A stretch of 64,000 nt of DNA from DASYTH01 sp035762905 (GCF_035762905.1 NZ_DASUCC010000077.1:129798-193797), one strand, 5' to 3'. Shown: positions 1-8,890, counted from the stretch's first letter. The notes: generated from the sequence alone by a model not told the origin. Program-made: numbers and translations.

Positions 1-1032
1 CAGCTGGTTGATCGCGTCGGCCAGCCCGTCCCGGAACGCCTCGACGTCGCGCTCGTCGTAGTGCACCAGCAGCCCGGTCCGCGCCTGCGCGACCACTTCG
101 GGAATACCGCCGACGTCCGAGGCCACCACCGCGGTGCCGCAGGCCATCGCCTCCAGGTTGACGATCCCCAGCGGCTCGTAGATCGACGGGCAGGCGAACA
201 CGGTCGCTCGGCTGAGCAGCGCGCGCAGCTCGACCGGGTCGAGCATCCGCTGGATCCAGAACACGCCGGGCCGGGCGGCGGACAGTGTGGTGACCGCGGT
301 GCCGATCTCCGCCGCCAGCTCCGGGGTGTCCGGCTCCCCGGCGCACAGCACCAGTTGGGCGCCGGAATCCAGCCGGTGCGCCGCGGCCACCAGGTGCGCG
401 ACGCCCTTCTGCCGGGTGATCCGGCCGACGAACAGCACGACCGGCCGGTCCGGATCGATGCCGAACCTGGCGAGCACCTCGGTGTCGGTGACCGGGTGGT
501 AGAAGTCGGTGTCGATGCCGTTGTAGACCACCCGCACCCGGTCCGGGTCCAGCTCCGGGTAGCAGTCCAGCACATCCGCGCGCATTCCCTTGCTCACCGC
601 GATGATCGCGTCCGCGTCGCGGTAGGCGGTGCGCTCCACCCAGGAGGACAGCCGGTAGCCGCCGCGCAGCTGCTCGGCCTTCCACGGCCGGCGCGGTTCC
701 AGCGAGTGCGCGGTGACCACGTGCGGGACGCCGTGCAGCAGCCGGGCCAGATGCCCGCCGAGGTTGGCGTACCAGGTGTGCGAGTGCACCAGGTCCACGC
801 CGGTCGTGGCGGCGGTCATCGCCAGGTCCACGGACAGGGTGCGCAGCGCCGGGTTCGCCCCGTCCAGCCCGGGCGCCACCGGATGTGCCGTCGCGTCCGG
901 CCGAGGCCCGCCGAAGCAGTGCACGTCCACCTCGATCAGCTCGCGCAGCTTCGGCACCAGCGCGCCCACGTGCACCCCGGCGCCGCCATAGATCTCCGGT
1001 GGGTATTCGCGTGTCAACAGGCCGATCCGCAC
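1..1032 (-). CDS. glgA: Glycogen synthase / maltose-1-phosphate synthase, C-terminus cut by window edge
   Basis: Open from a GTG at 1032 to the left edge, giving 344 residues of a protein usually near 390; the C-terminus lies outside. It begins with GLLTREYPPEIYGGAGVH, the N-terminal glycosyltransferase signature, and later has the retaining GT-B motif around PSIYEPLGIVNLEAMA with its two glutamates. It uses ADP-glucose to extend alpha-glucans or, as shown for mycobacterial Rv1212c (GlgM), to make maltose-1-phosphate; the sequence alone does not choose between these. It is divergent from glgC, which makes ADP-glucose, with 57 bp between start codons, the same arrangement as Rv1212c/Rv1213. 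Confidence 0.93.
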   Translation of the reverse strand, partial: MRIGLLTREYPPEIYGGAGVHVGALVPKLRELIEVDVHCFGGPRPDATAHPVAPGLDGANPALRTLSVDLAMTAATTGVDLVHSHTWYANLGGHLARLLHGVPHVVTAHSLEPRRPWKAEQLRGGYRLSSWVERTAYRDADAIIAVSKGMRADVLDCYPELDPDRVRVVYNGIDTDFYHPVTDTEVLARFGIDPDRPVVLFVGRITRQKGVAHLVAAAHRLDSGAQLVLCAGEPDTPELAAEIGTAVTTLSAARPGVFWIQRMLDPVELRALLSRATVFACPSIYEPLGIVNLEAMACGTAVVASDVGGIPEVVAQARTGLLVHYDERDVEAFRDGLADAINQL

Positions 1033-1089
1033 GCCGAGAACCTTAGGTGAGGAACAGCGGGCCCGCCCCGCACCGGGTTAGGGTGGGTT

Positions 1090-2316
1090 GTGCAGGGCCA
1101 GCCTCATGTGCTCGGGATCGTGCTCGCCGGCGGCGAGGGCAAGCGACTGTGGCCGCTGACCGCCGACCGCGCGAAGCCGGCCGTCCCGTTCGGCGGAAAC
1201 TACCGCCTGGTCGACTTCGTGCTGTCCAATCTGGTCAATGCCGGGTTCCACCGGCTGTGCGTGCTGACCCAGTACAAGTCGCACTCGCTGGACCGGCACA
1301 TCTCCACCACCTGGCGACTGTCCAGCGTGCTCGGCCAGTACATCACCCCGGTTCCGGCCCAGCAGCGGCTCGGCCCGCGCTGGTACACCGGCAGCGCCGA
1401 CGCGATCTTCCAGTCGCTCAACCTGGTGCATGACGAGAAACCGGACCACATCGTGGTGTTCGGCGCCGATCACGTGTATCGGATGGATCCCGCGCAGATG
1501 CTCGCCCAGCACGTGGCGCGCGGCGCCGGGGTGACGGTGGCCGGCATCCGGGTACCGCGCGCCGAGGCGAAGGCGTTCGGCTGCATCGACTCCGACGCCA
1601 CCGGCAAGATCACCCGATTCCTGGAGAAGCCGGCCGACCCGCCGCACGTGCCGGACGATCCGGACGTGACGTTCGCGTCGATGGGCAACTACATCTTCCG
1701 CACCGAGGTGTTGCTCGAGGCGCTGCGCGCGGACGCGGCCGACCCGGACTCCGCGCACGACATGGGCGGCGACATCATCCCGATGCTGGTCGGCGCGGGC
1801 GCCGCGGCGGTGTACGACTTCGACGACAACGAGGTGCCCGGGGCGACCGAGCGGGACCGCGGCTACTGGCGCGACGTCGGCACCCTGGACGCCTACTACG
1901 ACGCCCACCTCGACCTGGTGTCCGTGCACCCGGTGTTCAACCTCTACAACCACGCCTGGCCGATCCGGACCGCGACGCCGCCGCTGCCCCCGGCCAAGTT
2001 CGTCAACTCCGGCCACGCCAAGGAGTCGATCGTCGGGCCTGGGTCGATCATCTCCGGGGGCACCGTGCGCGAGTCGGTGATCGGCTGCGACGTGGTGATC
2101 GAGGACGGCGCCACGGTCGAGGGCAGCGTGCTGCTGCCGGGTGTGCGAATCGGCAAGGGCGCGACCGTCCGCAGGGCCATACTGGACAAGAACGTGGTGG
2201 TCGCCGACGGCGCGCGGATCGGGGTGGACGCGGAGGCCGACCGGGACCGGTACACGGTCAGCGCGGGCGGGGTCGTGGTGCTTGGCAAGGGGGCGAGAGC
2301 GGATGGAACTACCTGA
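1090..2316 (+). CDS. glgC: Glucose-1-phosphate adenylyltransferase (ADP-glucose pyrophosphorylase)
   Basis: A 408-residue protein of usual family length. It makes ADP-glucose and pyrophosphate from ATP and glucose-1-phosphate, the committed step of bacterial glycogen and alpha-glucan synthesis. The nucleotidyltransferase signature GGEGKRLWPLT is near residues 14-24, followed by AKPAVPFGG and, further on, GSADAIFQSL. The last 120 residues show the hexapeptide pattern of a left-handed beta-helix (VIGCDVVIEDGATVEGSV). GTG at 1090 was chosen because VLGIVLAGGEG sits at the expected distance. It is divergent from glgA and overlaps the next small gene by 14 bp. Confidence 0.96.
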   Translation: MQGQPHVLGIVLAGGEGKRLWPLTADRAKPAVPFGGNYRLVDFVLSNLVNAGFHRLCVLTQYKSHSLDRHISTTWRLSSVLGQYITPVPAQQRLGPRWYTGSADAIFQSLNLVHDEKPDHIVVFGADHVYRMDPAQMLAQHVARGAGVTVAGIRVPRAEAKAFGCIDSDATGKITRFLEKPADPPHVPDDPDVTFASMGNYIFRTEVLLEALRADAADPDSAHDMGGDIIPMLVGAGAAAVYDFDDNEVPGATERDRGYWRDVGTLDAYYDAHLDLVSVHPVFNLYNHAWPIRTATPPLPPAKFVNSGHAKESIVGPGSIISGGTVRESVIGCDVVIEDGATVEGSVLLPGVRIGKGATVRRAILDKNVVVADGARIGVDAEADRDRYTVSAGGVVVLGKGARADGTT

Positions 2317-2584
2317 GCAGCAGCCGCAGCAGCGGGCGGACGACCCGTACCACGCCGTCTGGCAGATGTCCGAGGTGGCGGCCGCGTCGGGCGGGAAGCG
2401 GCGCACCGAGCTGCGGATCCTGCCCGGCCTGATCGCCGCTGTGGTGGTGTTGCTGCCGTTCGCGATCCTGGCCGGCTTCCTGTGGCTCAAGTGGGACGCG
2501 ACGGCCGGCGGCTGGGTGGTCGCGCTGATCGGGCTGGCCGGCGCGTTCTCGATGGGCGCGTTCGTGGCCGCGGACCGGTCCTAG
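2303..2584 (+). CDS. Small two-helix membrane protein of unknown function
   Basis: A 93-residue reading frame starting with ATG at 2303, preceded by aaggggg at 2287-2293 and overlapping the end of glgC, so it is probably translated with it. A charged N-terminus of about 35 residues is followed by two hydrophobic stretches, roughly 37-56 (LPGLIAAVVVLLPFAILAGF) and 66-88 (GWVVALIGLAGAFSMGAFVA). No catalytic motif is visible and I do not recognise a family. Hydrophobic pattern, ribosome site and coupling support a real gene. Confidence 0.72.
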   Translation: MELPEQQPQQRADDPYHAVWQMSEVAAASGGKRRTELRILPGLIAAVVVLLPFAILAGFLWLKWDATAGGWVVALIGLAGAFSMGAFVAADRS

Positions 2585-2592
2585 GTGTGTGT

Positions 2593-3240
2593 CTAGGCCT
2601 TCGCGGCGACCAGCATCCCGTCGCCGAGCGGCAGCAGCAGCGGAACCAGCCGGTCGTCGTCGCGCACCGCCCTTGCCACCTCGCGCAGCGCCATGGTCTC
2701 GGTGTCCCGCCGGGCCAGGTTGGCCACCCGGCCGGAGCACAGCACGTTGTCGAACACGAGCACCCCGCCGGGCCGGAGCAGCCGCACGCCCTGCTCGTGG
2801 TAGCTGGGGTACTCCGGCTTGGCCGCATCGACGAACAGCAGGTCGTAGCCCCCGTCGGTGAGCCGGGGCAGTACGTCCAGCGCCCGGCCCATGATCAGCC
2901 GGGTCCGCCCGGGGGCGATCCGGGCGTCGGCGAACGTCCGCTTGGCCGCGCTCTGATGCTCCGGCTCCACGTCGATCGAGGTGAGCACGCCGTCCGCGGC
3001 CATCCCGCGCAGCAGGTACAGCCCGCTCACCCCGGCCCCGGTGCCGATCTCGACCACCGCGCGGGCCCGCACCGCCGCGGCCAGGAACTGCAGGGCCGCC
3101 CCGCCGTCCGGCCGGACCGGGGCGCAGCCCAACTGCTCGCCGCGCAGCCGGGCCGAGGTCAGCGCGTCGTCCTCGACGAGGTAGGCGTCGAGGTACTCAC
3201 GCACCGCGGCCGGGTCGGTCGCCGGTGGATCCAGCGTCAC
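2593..3240 (-). CDS. SAM-dependent O-methyltransferase (Rv1220c type)
   Basis: A 215-residue class I methyltransferase of the caffeoyl-CoA O-methyltransferase-like family. The SAM-binding glycine loop is VVEIGTGAGVSGLYLL near residues 62-77; LTSIDVE supplies the acidic residue for the SAM ribose, and DLLFVDAAKPEY is the metal and SAM site typical of cation-dependent O-methyltransferases. Start is GTG at 3240. The substrate is unknown. It occupies the position of Rv1220c immediately before sigE, on the opposite strand, and supports the sigE-region synteny. The region up to sigE is 156 bp and must hold both promoters. Confidence 0.9.
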   Translation of the reverse strand: MTLDPPATDPAAVREYLDAYLVEDDALTSARLRGEQLGCAPVRPDGGAALQFLAAAVRARAVVEIGTGAGVSGLYLLRGMAADGVLTSIDVEPEHQSAAKRTFADARIAPGRTRLIMGRALDVLPRLTDGGYDLLFVDAAKPEYPSYHEQGVRLLRPGGVLVFDNVLCSGRVANLARRDTETMALREVARAVRDDDRLVPLLLPLGDGMLVAAKA

Positions 3241-3396
3241 GGAGTGTGAGATTAGCGCCCGCCGGCGGAAATCGCCGGTAACCGCACCGGCGAATTCTCA
3301 GTCGGCTCTCAGGCGGATTTCACTAACGTCATAGCCAGGCGGCCGATCATTGTGGTCAAGCGGTTGTGTCGGCTGTGGTCGGGGTAGGGGAACAAG

Positions 3397-4038
3397 GTGG
3401 ACAACACAAGCGTTGAGTCGAGCAGAGAAGTAGCCGTTGTGCAGGAGGTTGAGGCGCCACCGATGCTGGCCCAGTCGACGATGCCCGAGGTGGTTCCGGG
3501 CGAACAGCCGGATTGGACGCCGCCGTCCTGGGACGAGGTGGTCCGGGAGCACGCCGACCGGGTGTACCGGCTGGCCTACCGGCTGACCGGCAACCCGCAC
3601 GACGCCGAGGACCTCACCCAGGAGACCTTCATCCGGGTGTTCCGCTCGCTCGCCTCGTACAAGCCCGGCACCTTCGAGGGCTGGCTGCACCGGATCACCA
3701 CCAACCTGTTCCTGGACATGGCGCGCCGGCGGTCCCGGCTGCGCATGGAGGGCCTCCCGGAGGACACCGACCGGCTGGCCGGTGACGACCCGAGCCCCGA
3801 GCAGGTCTGGTCGGAGACTCACCTGGACCCGGACCTGCAGGACGCGCTGGACGAGCTGCCCCCGGAGTTCCGGGCCGCCGTGGTGCTCTGTGACGTGGAG
3901 GGTCTGTCCTACGAGGAGATCGGCGCGACCCTCGGAGTTAAACTCGGTACCGTTCGCAGCCGGATCCACCGGGGCCGGCAGGCATTGCGGGCGTCGCTGG
4001 AGCGGCGTAGGGAACTGGCACTGGAGGCCATGGCATGA
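3397..4038 (+). CDS. sigE: ECF RNA polymerase sigma factor SigE
   Basis: A 213-residue group 4 sigma factor. Region 2 runs near residues 50-115 with YRLTGNPHDAEDLTQETF and the -10 recognition helix. Region 4 is near 145-205, with DELPPEFRAAVVLCDVEGLS and the helix-turn-helix GVKLGTVRSRIHRGR. An N-terminal extension of about 45 residues precedes region 2; mycobacterial SigE also has one. GTG at 3397 follows ggggaacaag; later in-frame ATGs could act as alternative starts. The gene overlaps its anti-sigma factor by ATGA and is followed by htrA and tatB, the order of Rv1221-Rv1224. By family knowledge SigE responds to envelope stress. Confidence 0.95.
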   Translation: MDNTSVESSREVAVVQEVEAPPMLAQSTMPEVVPGEQPDWTPPSWDEVVREHADRVYRLAYRLTGNPHDAEDLTQETFIRVFRSLASYKPGTFEGWLHRITTNLFLDMARRRSRLRMEGLPEDTDRLAGDDPSPEQVWSETHLDPDLQDALDELPPEFRAAVVLCDVEGLSYEEIGATLGVKLGTVRSRIHRGRQALRASLERRRELALEAMA

Positions 4039-4634
4039 CCGACCGGCGCGGCGGTTGGGGCCTGTCCGAGCAGCACCTGCTGCCGGACGCGGTCGTCGCG
4101 TTCGTCGATGGCGAGTTGTCCCTGACCGCGGTCGAGCGTGCCACGTCGCACATCGCCCGCTGCCCCGGCTGCGCGGCGGACATCGCCGCCCAGCGGCAGG
4201 CCTCCGCCGCCGTGCAGGCCGCGGACTCCCCGCCGGTGCCGGCGGGTCTTCTTGCCACGCTGCGGGCCATCCCGCAGGAGGTCGAACTGCCCGGCTCGCC
4301 GGACGGGCTCGCGGTCACCGAGGACGGCCAGCTGGTCATGGTGCAGCGACCGGACCGGGCGGGCAGCGTCCCTTTCGGTTCCAGCACTCCGCTGGGGTCT
4401 TCGCCCCGGCTCGGTGAGGGCCGCGCGGTGCTCGGCCGGTTCACCCGGCGCACCGCCCAGGGCGCCGGGGTAGTCGTCTCCGGGCTGGTGCTCGGTGCGC
4501 TCGCCCTGGTCAACACGGCCGGCGGCCCGGTGTCGGAGCAGAGCGAGGAGCAGCCGGCGGACGACCGGCCGGCGAGCAACGTGCAGCCCGTCGGATACGT
4601 GGCCCACACCCTCGGCCTGATCGCCCCGCACTGA
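4035..4634 (+). CDS. rseA: Zinc-type anti-sigma factor for SigE (RseA-like)
   Basis: A 199-residue protein with the zinc anti-sigma signature H39xxxC43xxC46 (SHIARCPGC). It starts inside the sigE stop codon, so the two are translationally coupled. A hydrophobic stretch near 143-161 suggests one membrane span, with a C-terminal tail of about 38 residues outside. Family members bind and silence their cognate sigma factor and release it on oxidation or proteolysis. The middle part (residues 60-140) is low-complexity and not conserved. Rv1222 sits at the same position in M. tuberculosis. Confidence 0.92.
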   Translation: MTDRRGGWGLSEQHLLPDAVVAFVDGELSLTAVERATSHIARCPGCAADIAAQRQASAAVQAADSPPVPAGLLATLRAIPQEVELPGSPDGLAVTEDGQLVMVQRPDRAGSVPFGSSTPLGSSPRLGEGRAVLGRFTRRTAQGAGVVVSGLVLGALALVNTAGGPVSEQSEEQPADDRPASNVQPVGYVAHTLGLIAPH

Positions 4635-4681
4635 GCCCGCAGAACGGCAACTTCACCGTTCACCAGGCAGGCTGTGAGTCG

Positions 4682-6247
4682 ATGAGCGAGCCGTCCCAGC
4701 CGGATCCACCCGGCACCGAACAACCCGAGCCAACCGAGTCGCCCGAGTCGCGCGACCGGCCCGACCGGCTCGGGCCGCGTCCGCTCGACCGCCCGCCCGC
4801 CGACCCGACCGCGGCCGCCGTGTTCGGCCGCCCGGCCGGCGTGGCCGGTGCGTTCGCCCCGCCACCAGGCGGGTTGCTCGGCACCCGCAACGCGTTCGCC
4901 GATCTCAAGATCACCCTGCCGCCGCCGGAGGCGCTGGCCACGGCGTTTCGCCGGCCGCCGGACGCCGACGAGGTGCTGCAGCGCCCGCCGGGCCGGCCAA
5001 GCCCGGACGGCGACGGCGCCGAAGACCCGTTGTGGAGTTCGGAGAACGGGGCCGACCCGTGGCGCGACCCGGCCGCAGGCGCGGTGATCGGGCCGCCCGC
5101 GGTGGGCAAGGACGCGGACGCGGCGGAGGTGCCCCGGCGCCCGTCCGGCGCGCTGCTCAGCCTGCCCGAGGTCCTGTTCGGCCGGCGGGTGAAGCCCACC
5201 GCGCTGCTGCTGCTCGGCCTGGTCGCGTTGCTGATCGGGTCGGCCGGCGGGCTGGTCGGCTGGGCCGTTGCGCGGGGCGGTGACGTGTTGACCAGCGACG
5301 TGACCCTGGCCCAGGTCCAGCCCGGCAAGGAGCGCCCGAGCGGGTCGGTCGCCGACATCGCCACCCGGGTCTCGCCCGGCGTGGTGTCCATCGAGGTCAA
5401 GGGCGGTCAGGACGCCGGCACCGGATCCGGCGTGGTGATCGACGGCCAGGGCTACATCGTCACCAACGACCACGTGGTCACGCTGGCCGGGCGGGCCGTC
5501 GAGGGCCAGAAGATCACCGTGGTGTTCTTCGACGGCCAGCGGGCGGAGGCCCGGATGGTCGGCCGGGACCCGAAGACCGACCTCGCCGTGATCAAGGTCG
5601 AGGTGTCCAACCCGACCGTGCTGCAGCTCGGTGACTCGGACAAGTTGGCGGTCGGTGACGCGGTGATCGCCATCGGCTCGCCGCTCGGCCTGGAGAACAC
5701 GGTCACCGAGGGCATCGTGAGCGCGGTGCACCGGCCGGTCGTGGCCGGTGGCGAGAACGGCGACGATCCCGTGGTGTACGACGGGATCCAGACCGACGCC
5801 GCGATCAACCGGGGCAACTCCGGCGGCGCGCTGGTGGATTCCACCGGCGCCCTGGTCGGGATCAACTCGGTGATCCGGACGGCGGAGGGCAGCACCGGCA
5901 GCATCGGGCTGGGCTTCGCGATCCCGGTCAACTCGATGCGCCGGATCACCGAGTCGCTGATCAGCCAGGGCCGGGTCAAGCACGCCGACCTCGGCCTGTC
6001 CGCGCGGTCGGTGTCCGCGGACACCGCCGAGGGTGCGCAGGTGGTCAACGTGGCCGACAACGGTGCGGCCAAGCAGGCCGGTCTGGTCGAGGGTGACGTG
6101 ATCGTCAAGGTCGGCGACCGGCAGGTGCGCAACGCGCCGGAGCTGACCGTGGCGGTGCGCCAGTACGAACCCGGCCAGACCGTGCCGATCGTGCTGGCCC
6201 GGCAGGGTCGGGAACTGACGATTCAGGTGACCCTCGGCTCGGACTGA
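4682..6247 (+). CDS. htrA: HtrA/DegP-family membrane-anchored serine protease
   Basis: A 521-residue protein, equivalent in place to Rv1223. A proline-rich cytoplasmic N-terminus of about 170 residues precedes one membrane span near 172-196. A trypsin-like domain follows with the full triad: H264 (TNDHVV), D300 (DPKTDLAVIKV) and S380 (NRGNSGGAL). A single PDZ domain occupies about 430-515 (GLVEGDVIVKVGD). ATG at 4682 was chosen; the start lies 47 bp after rseA, in the same direction. HtrA proteases handle misfolded extracytoplasmic proteins, which fits co-expression with SigE. Confidence 0.95.
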   Translation: MSEPSQPDPPGTEQPEPTESPESRDRPDRLGPRPLDRPPADPTAAAVFGRPAGVAGAFAPPPGGLLGTRNAFADLKITLPPPEALATAFRRPPDADEVLQRPPGRPSPDGDGAEDPLWSSENGADPWRDPAAGAVIGPPAVGKDADAAEVPRRPSGALLSLPEVLFGRRVKPTALLLLGLVALLIGSAGGLVGWAVARGGDVLTSDVTLAQVQPGKERPSGSVADIATRVSPGVVSIEVKGGQDAGTGSGVVIDGQGYIVTNDHVVTLAGRAVEGQKITVVFFDGQRAEARMVGRDPKTDLAVIKVEVSNPTVLQLGDSDKLAVGDAVIAIGSPLGLENTVTEGIVSAVHRPVVAGGENGDDPVVYDGIQTDAAINRGNSGGALVDSTGALVGINSVIRTAEGSTGSIGLGFAIPVNSMRRITESLISQGRVKHADLGLSARSVSADTAEGAQVVNVADNGAAKQAGLVEGDVIVKVGDRQVRNAPELTVAVRQYEPGQTVPIVLARQGRELTIQVTLGSD

Positions 6248-6291
6248 GCGGTTACTCTGGTGACGATCGCGGTGTAGGGAGGGAGACCGGG

Positions 6292-6684
6292 GTGTTCGAC
6301 AGCATCGGGTGGGCCGAGATCCTGGTCCTCGGCGTTGCCGGCCTGTTCATCCTTGGCCCGGAACGCCTGCCGACGGCCGCCGCCTGGCTCGGCCGCAACC
6401 TGCGCAAGCTGCGCGAGTTCGCCAGCGGCGCCCGCGACCAGCTGCGCAACGAGATGGGCCCGGAGTTCGACGACCTCCGCAAGCCCCTGCAGGACCTGCA
6501 GCAGCTCCGCGGCTTCGACCCCAAGCGCGCCGTAGCCCGGCACCTGTTCGACGACGACAACGGCTACACCAACGGCGGCAAGCCCAACGGCTACACCCCG
6601 CCGCCCCCGTCCCCCTCGCCGGCCGTCGACCCGCCCGCCCTCTCCGCAGGCGAAAAACCCCCCATCGACCCCGACGCCACCTGA
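6292..6684 (+). CDS. tatB: Twin-arginine translocation subunit TatB
   Basis: A 130-residue protein. GTG at 6292 follows a strong purine-rich site (gggagggag). The N-terminus IGWAEILVLGVAGLFILGPERLP gives the short membrane helix, hinge and conserved Glu and Gly-Pro of TatA/B proteins; an amphipathic helix follows (residues 30-75). The tail is rich in Pro, Gly and Asn. The position after htrA matches Rv1224, the mycobacterial tatB. With TatC it forms the receptor for folded twin-arginine substrates. It is the last gene of the sigE operon and is followed by the repeat array. Confidence 0.93.
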   Translation: MFDSIGWAEILVLGVAGLFILGPERLPTAAAWLGRNLRKLREFASGARDQLRNEMGPEFDDLRKPLQDLQQLRGFDPKRAVARHLFDDDNGYTNGGKPNGYTPPPPSPSPAVDPPALSAGEKPPIDPDAT

Positions 6685-6700
6685 GCACCCGCCCCCACAT

Positions 6701-7590
6701 CGCCGAGTTCCCGGCTCCAGCAACCCAGCCGCCGACTCCGGCCCGGCGAGTCCCCGATCCCAGCCACCGAGTCATCGATTCCAGCCACCGAGTCACCGCG
6801 TCATCGAGTTACCGGCTCAGGTCACCGAGTTCCCGGTTGCGGCAACTGAGCCGCCGATTCGGGCCCGGCGAGTCCCCGATCCCAGCCACCGTGTCCCCGA
6901 TTCCAGTAGCTGAACCGCCGGCTGGGGCAACCGAGTGGCCGATTCCAGTAGCTGAACCGGGGGCCGGGGCAGCCGAGTTGCCGGTGCGGGGCCGGCGAGT
7001 ACCCGAGTCCAGCCACCGTGTCACCGATTCCAGTAACTGAACCGCCGGCTGGGGCAACCGAGTTGCCGGCGGGGCCGGCGAGTCCCCGTTGTCCAGTTGG
7101 CCGAGTTGCCGACCGGGTAACCGAGTTGCTGGCTGGGGCTATCGAGTGGCCGATTCGGGTCGCTGTGTTTCCGTTTCCAGCCGGGCGAGTTCCCGGTGCC
7201 GGTTACCGAGTTCCCGGTTCGGTCACCGAGTTGCCGGCTGTGGCAACTGAGCTGCCGATTCGGAACGGGCGAGTCCCCGGGGCCAGTCACCGAGTTGCCG
7301 GCTCCGGTTACGGAGTTGTCGGCTGTGGCAAGCGAGTTGCCGCTGCGGGGCCGGCGAGTCCCTTTGTCCAGTGGCCGAGTTGCCGACCGGGGTCACCGAG
7401 TTGCCGGCTGGGGCAATCGAGTGGCCGATTCGGGCTCGGCGAGTCCCCGGGGCCAGTCACCGAGTTCCTGGCTGGGGTAACCGCGTTGCTGGGTGGGGTT
7501 ATCGAGTGGCCGATTCGGGTCGCTGTGTTTCCGTTTCCGGCCGGCGAGTTCCCGGTGCCGGTTACCGAGTTCGTTCTGGGCACCGAACTG
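6701..7590. repeat. Array of about 40 degenerate 21-22 bp tandem repeats between tatB and mrp
   Basis: The whole intergenic space between two converging genes consists of variants of one unit. Its commonest core is ccgagttgccggctgggg, preceded by tca, caa or taa. Some units are about 43 bp and carry an extra block, cggcgagtccccg, ending in ccag. Repeated sub-words include gccgattcgggt, ccggttaccgagttc and agccaccg. Spacing varies between 20 and 23 bp, so reading frame is not kept and no gene is implied. Copies differ at several positions each, so the array is old or continually rearranged. There are no unique spacers, so this is not CRISPR. Confidence 0.9.
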
Positions 7591-7597
7591 CTGGCTC

Positions 7598-7628
7598 GGC
7601 GCCTGCGGCGCCGGGCGCCGCAGGCGCC
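7598..7628. terminator. Strong hairpin at the 3' end of mrp, end of the repeat array
   Basis: A perfect 13-bp stem (7598-7610 with 7616-7628) closes a 5-nt loop, ccggg; the stem is almost all G and C. It lies 20 bp beyond the mrp stop codon on the minus strand and after the array on the plus strand, so it could stop transcripts from either side. No U-tract follows, as is common for actinobacterial terminators. Confidence 0.7.
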
Positions 7629-7647
7629 CGGCGCGGCGCACCGACTC

Positions 7648-8802
7648 TCAGCGGCCCGCTGGGGTCACCGACAGCATCCGTCCGGCCAGGCCGCGGGCCC
7701 GGGTGGACAGCCGCGTGGCGATCTCGCGGAGTACGGCAGCGGCGGGTGCCTCGGGGTCGGTGAGCACCAGCGGTGTGCCGGTGTCGCCGGACTCGCGCAG
7801 CCGGGGGTCGAGGGGAATCTGGCCGAGCAGCGGGACCTCGGCGCCCAGCGATCGGGACAGCGACTCGGCCACCGCCGCACCGCCGCCGGAGCCGAACACC
7901 TCCATCCGGGTGCCGTCCGGCAGCTCGAGCCAGGACATGTTCTCGATCACACCGGCCAGCCGCTGCCGGGTCTGCAGCGCGATCGCGCCGGCCCGCTCGG
8001 CCACCTCGGAGGCCGCCTGCTGGGGCGTGGTGACCACCAGGATCTCGGCGGTGGGCAACATCTGGGCCACCGAGATGGCCACGTCCCCGGTGCCCGGCGG
8101 CAGGTCGAGCAGGAGGATGTCCAGGTCGCCCCAGAACACCTCGGCGAGGAACTGCTGCAGCGCGCGGTGCAGCATCGGACCGCGCCACACCACCGGCGTG
8201 TTGCCCGGGGTGAACATCCCGATCGACATCACCTTCACGCCGGCCGCCTGCACCGGCATGATCATCTTTTCCTCGATCCGGGTCGGCCGGTCGGTGGTAC
8301 CGAGCATCCGGGGCACCGAGTGGCCGTAGATGTCGGCGTCCACGATGCCGACGGACAGCCCGCGGGCGGCCATCGCCACCGCCAGGTTCACCGTCACGCT
8401 GGACTTGCCGACCCCGCCCTTGCCGGACGCGACGCAGTACACCCGGGTCAGCGAGCCGGGCTCGGAAAACGGGATGCGCGGCTCGGCGGCGTCGCCGCGC
8501 AGCGACCGGCGCAGCTCCGCGCGCTGCTCGTCGCTCATCACGTCCAGGTCCACCCGCACCGAGGTCACGCCCGGCACGGCGGCCACCGCGGTGGTCACGT
8601 CCTGCGTGATCCGGTCGCGCAGCGGACAGGCCGCGATGGTCAGGTAGACACCGACGCTCACCCCGCCGTCCGGGTGCACCTGGATGTCCTTGACCATGCC
8701 GAGGTCGGTGATCGGGCGGTGAATCTCCGGGTCCCGCACCCCGGACAGGGCCGCTCGGACCGCCTCGACGCTGGGAGTCTTGGTGTCGGTCACGCGATCC
8801 AT
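7648..8802 (-). CDS. mrp: Mrp/ApbC-family iron-sulfur cluster carrier ATPase
   Basis: A 384-residue protein with an N-terminal MIP18/DUF59 domain (residues 10-90, SGVRDPEIHRPITDLGMV) and a ParA/MinD-type ATPase from about 118. The deviant Walker A motif is SGKGGVGKS near 126-134; switch motifs VDADIYGHS and LLDLPPGTGD follow. Family members load Fe-S clusters onto apoproteins. The C-terminal CxxC pair that binds the cluster in enteric ApbC is absent: the only cysteines are near the N-terminus (IAACPL) and just before Walker A. Rv1229c is the positional counterpart. ATG at 8802 starts the gene, 88 bp from the divergent marR. Confidence 0.92.
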   Translation of the reverse strand: MDRVTDTKTPSVEAVRAALSGVRDPEIHRPITDLGMVKDIQVHPDGGVSVGVYLTIAACPLRDRITQDVTTAVAAVPGVTSVRVDLDVMSDEQRAELRRSLRGDAAEPRIPFSEPGSLTRVYCVASGKGGVGKSSVTVNLAVAMAARGLSVGIVDADIYGHSVPRMLGTTDRPTRIEEKMIMPVQAAGVKVMSIGMFTPGNTPVVWRGPMLHRALQQFLAEVFWGDLDILLLDLPPGTGDVAISVAQMLPTAEILVVTTPQQAASEVAERAGAIALQTRQRLAGVIENMSWLELPDGTRMEVFGSGGGAAVAESLSRSLGAEVPLLGQIPLDPRLRESGDTGTPLVLTDPEAPAAAVLREIATRLSTRARGLAGRMLSVTPAGR

Positions 8803-8872
8803 GCTACGAGCGCTCGGCCGGCGCCGGATCGCCCGGGCGCGCCGGGGAGGTCATCCCGCGTGACCGCCGTGA

Positions 8873-8882
8873 GTTACGTAAC
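8873..8882. promoter_or_regulatory. Palindrome gttacgtaac in the mrp/marR divergent region
   Basis: A perfect 10-bp palindrome lies 9 bp upstream of the marR start codon, inside the 88-bp space shared with mrp. MarR regulators normally bind short palindromes in their own promoter, so this is a candidate autoregulatory operator. The sequence is short enough to occur by chance. Confidence 0.45.
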
Positions 8883-8890
8883 ATCTGATC

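Noticed and set aside
6701..7590. CRISPR array
   Set aside because: Units are degenerate and directly adjacent, with no unique spacers and no cas genes.
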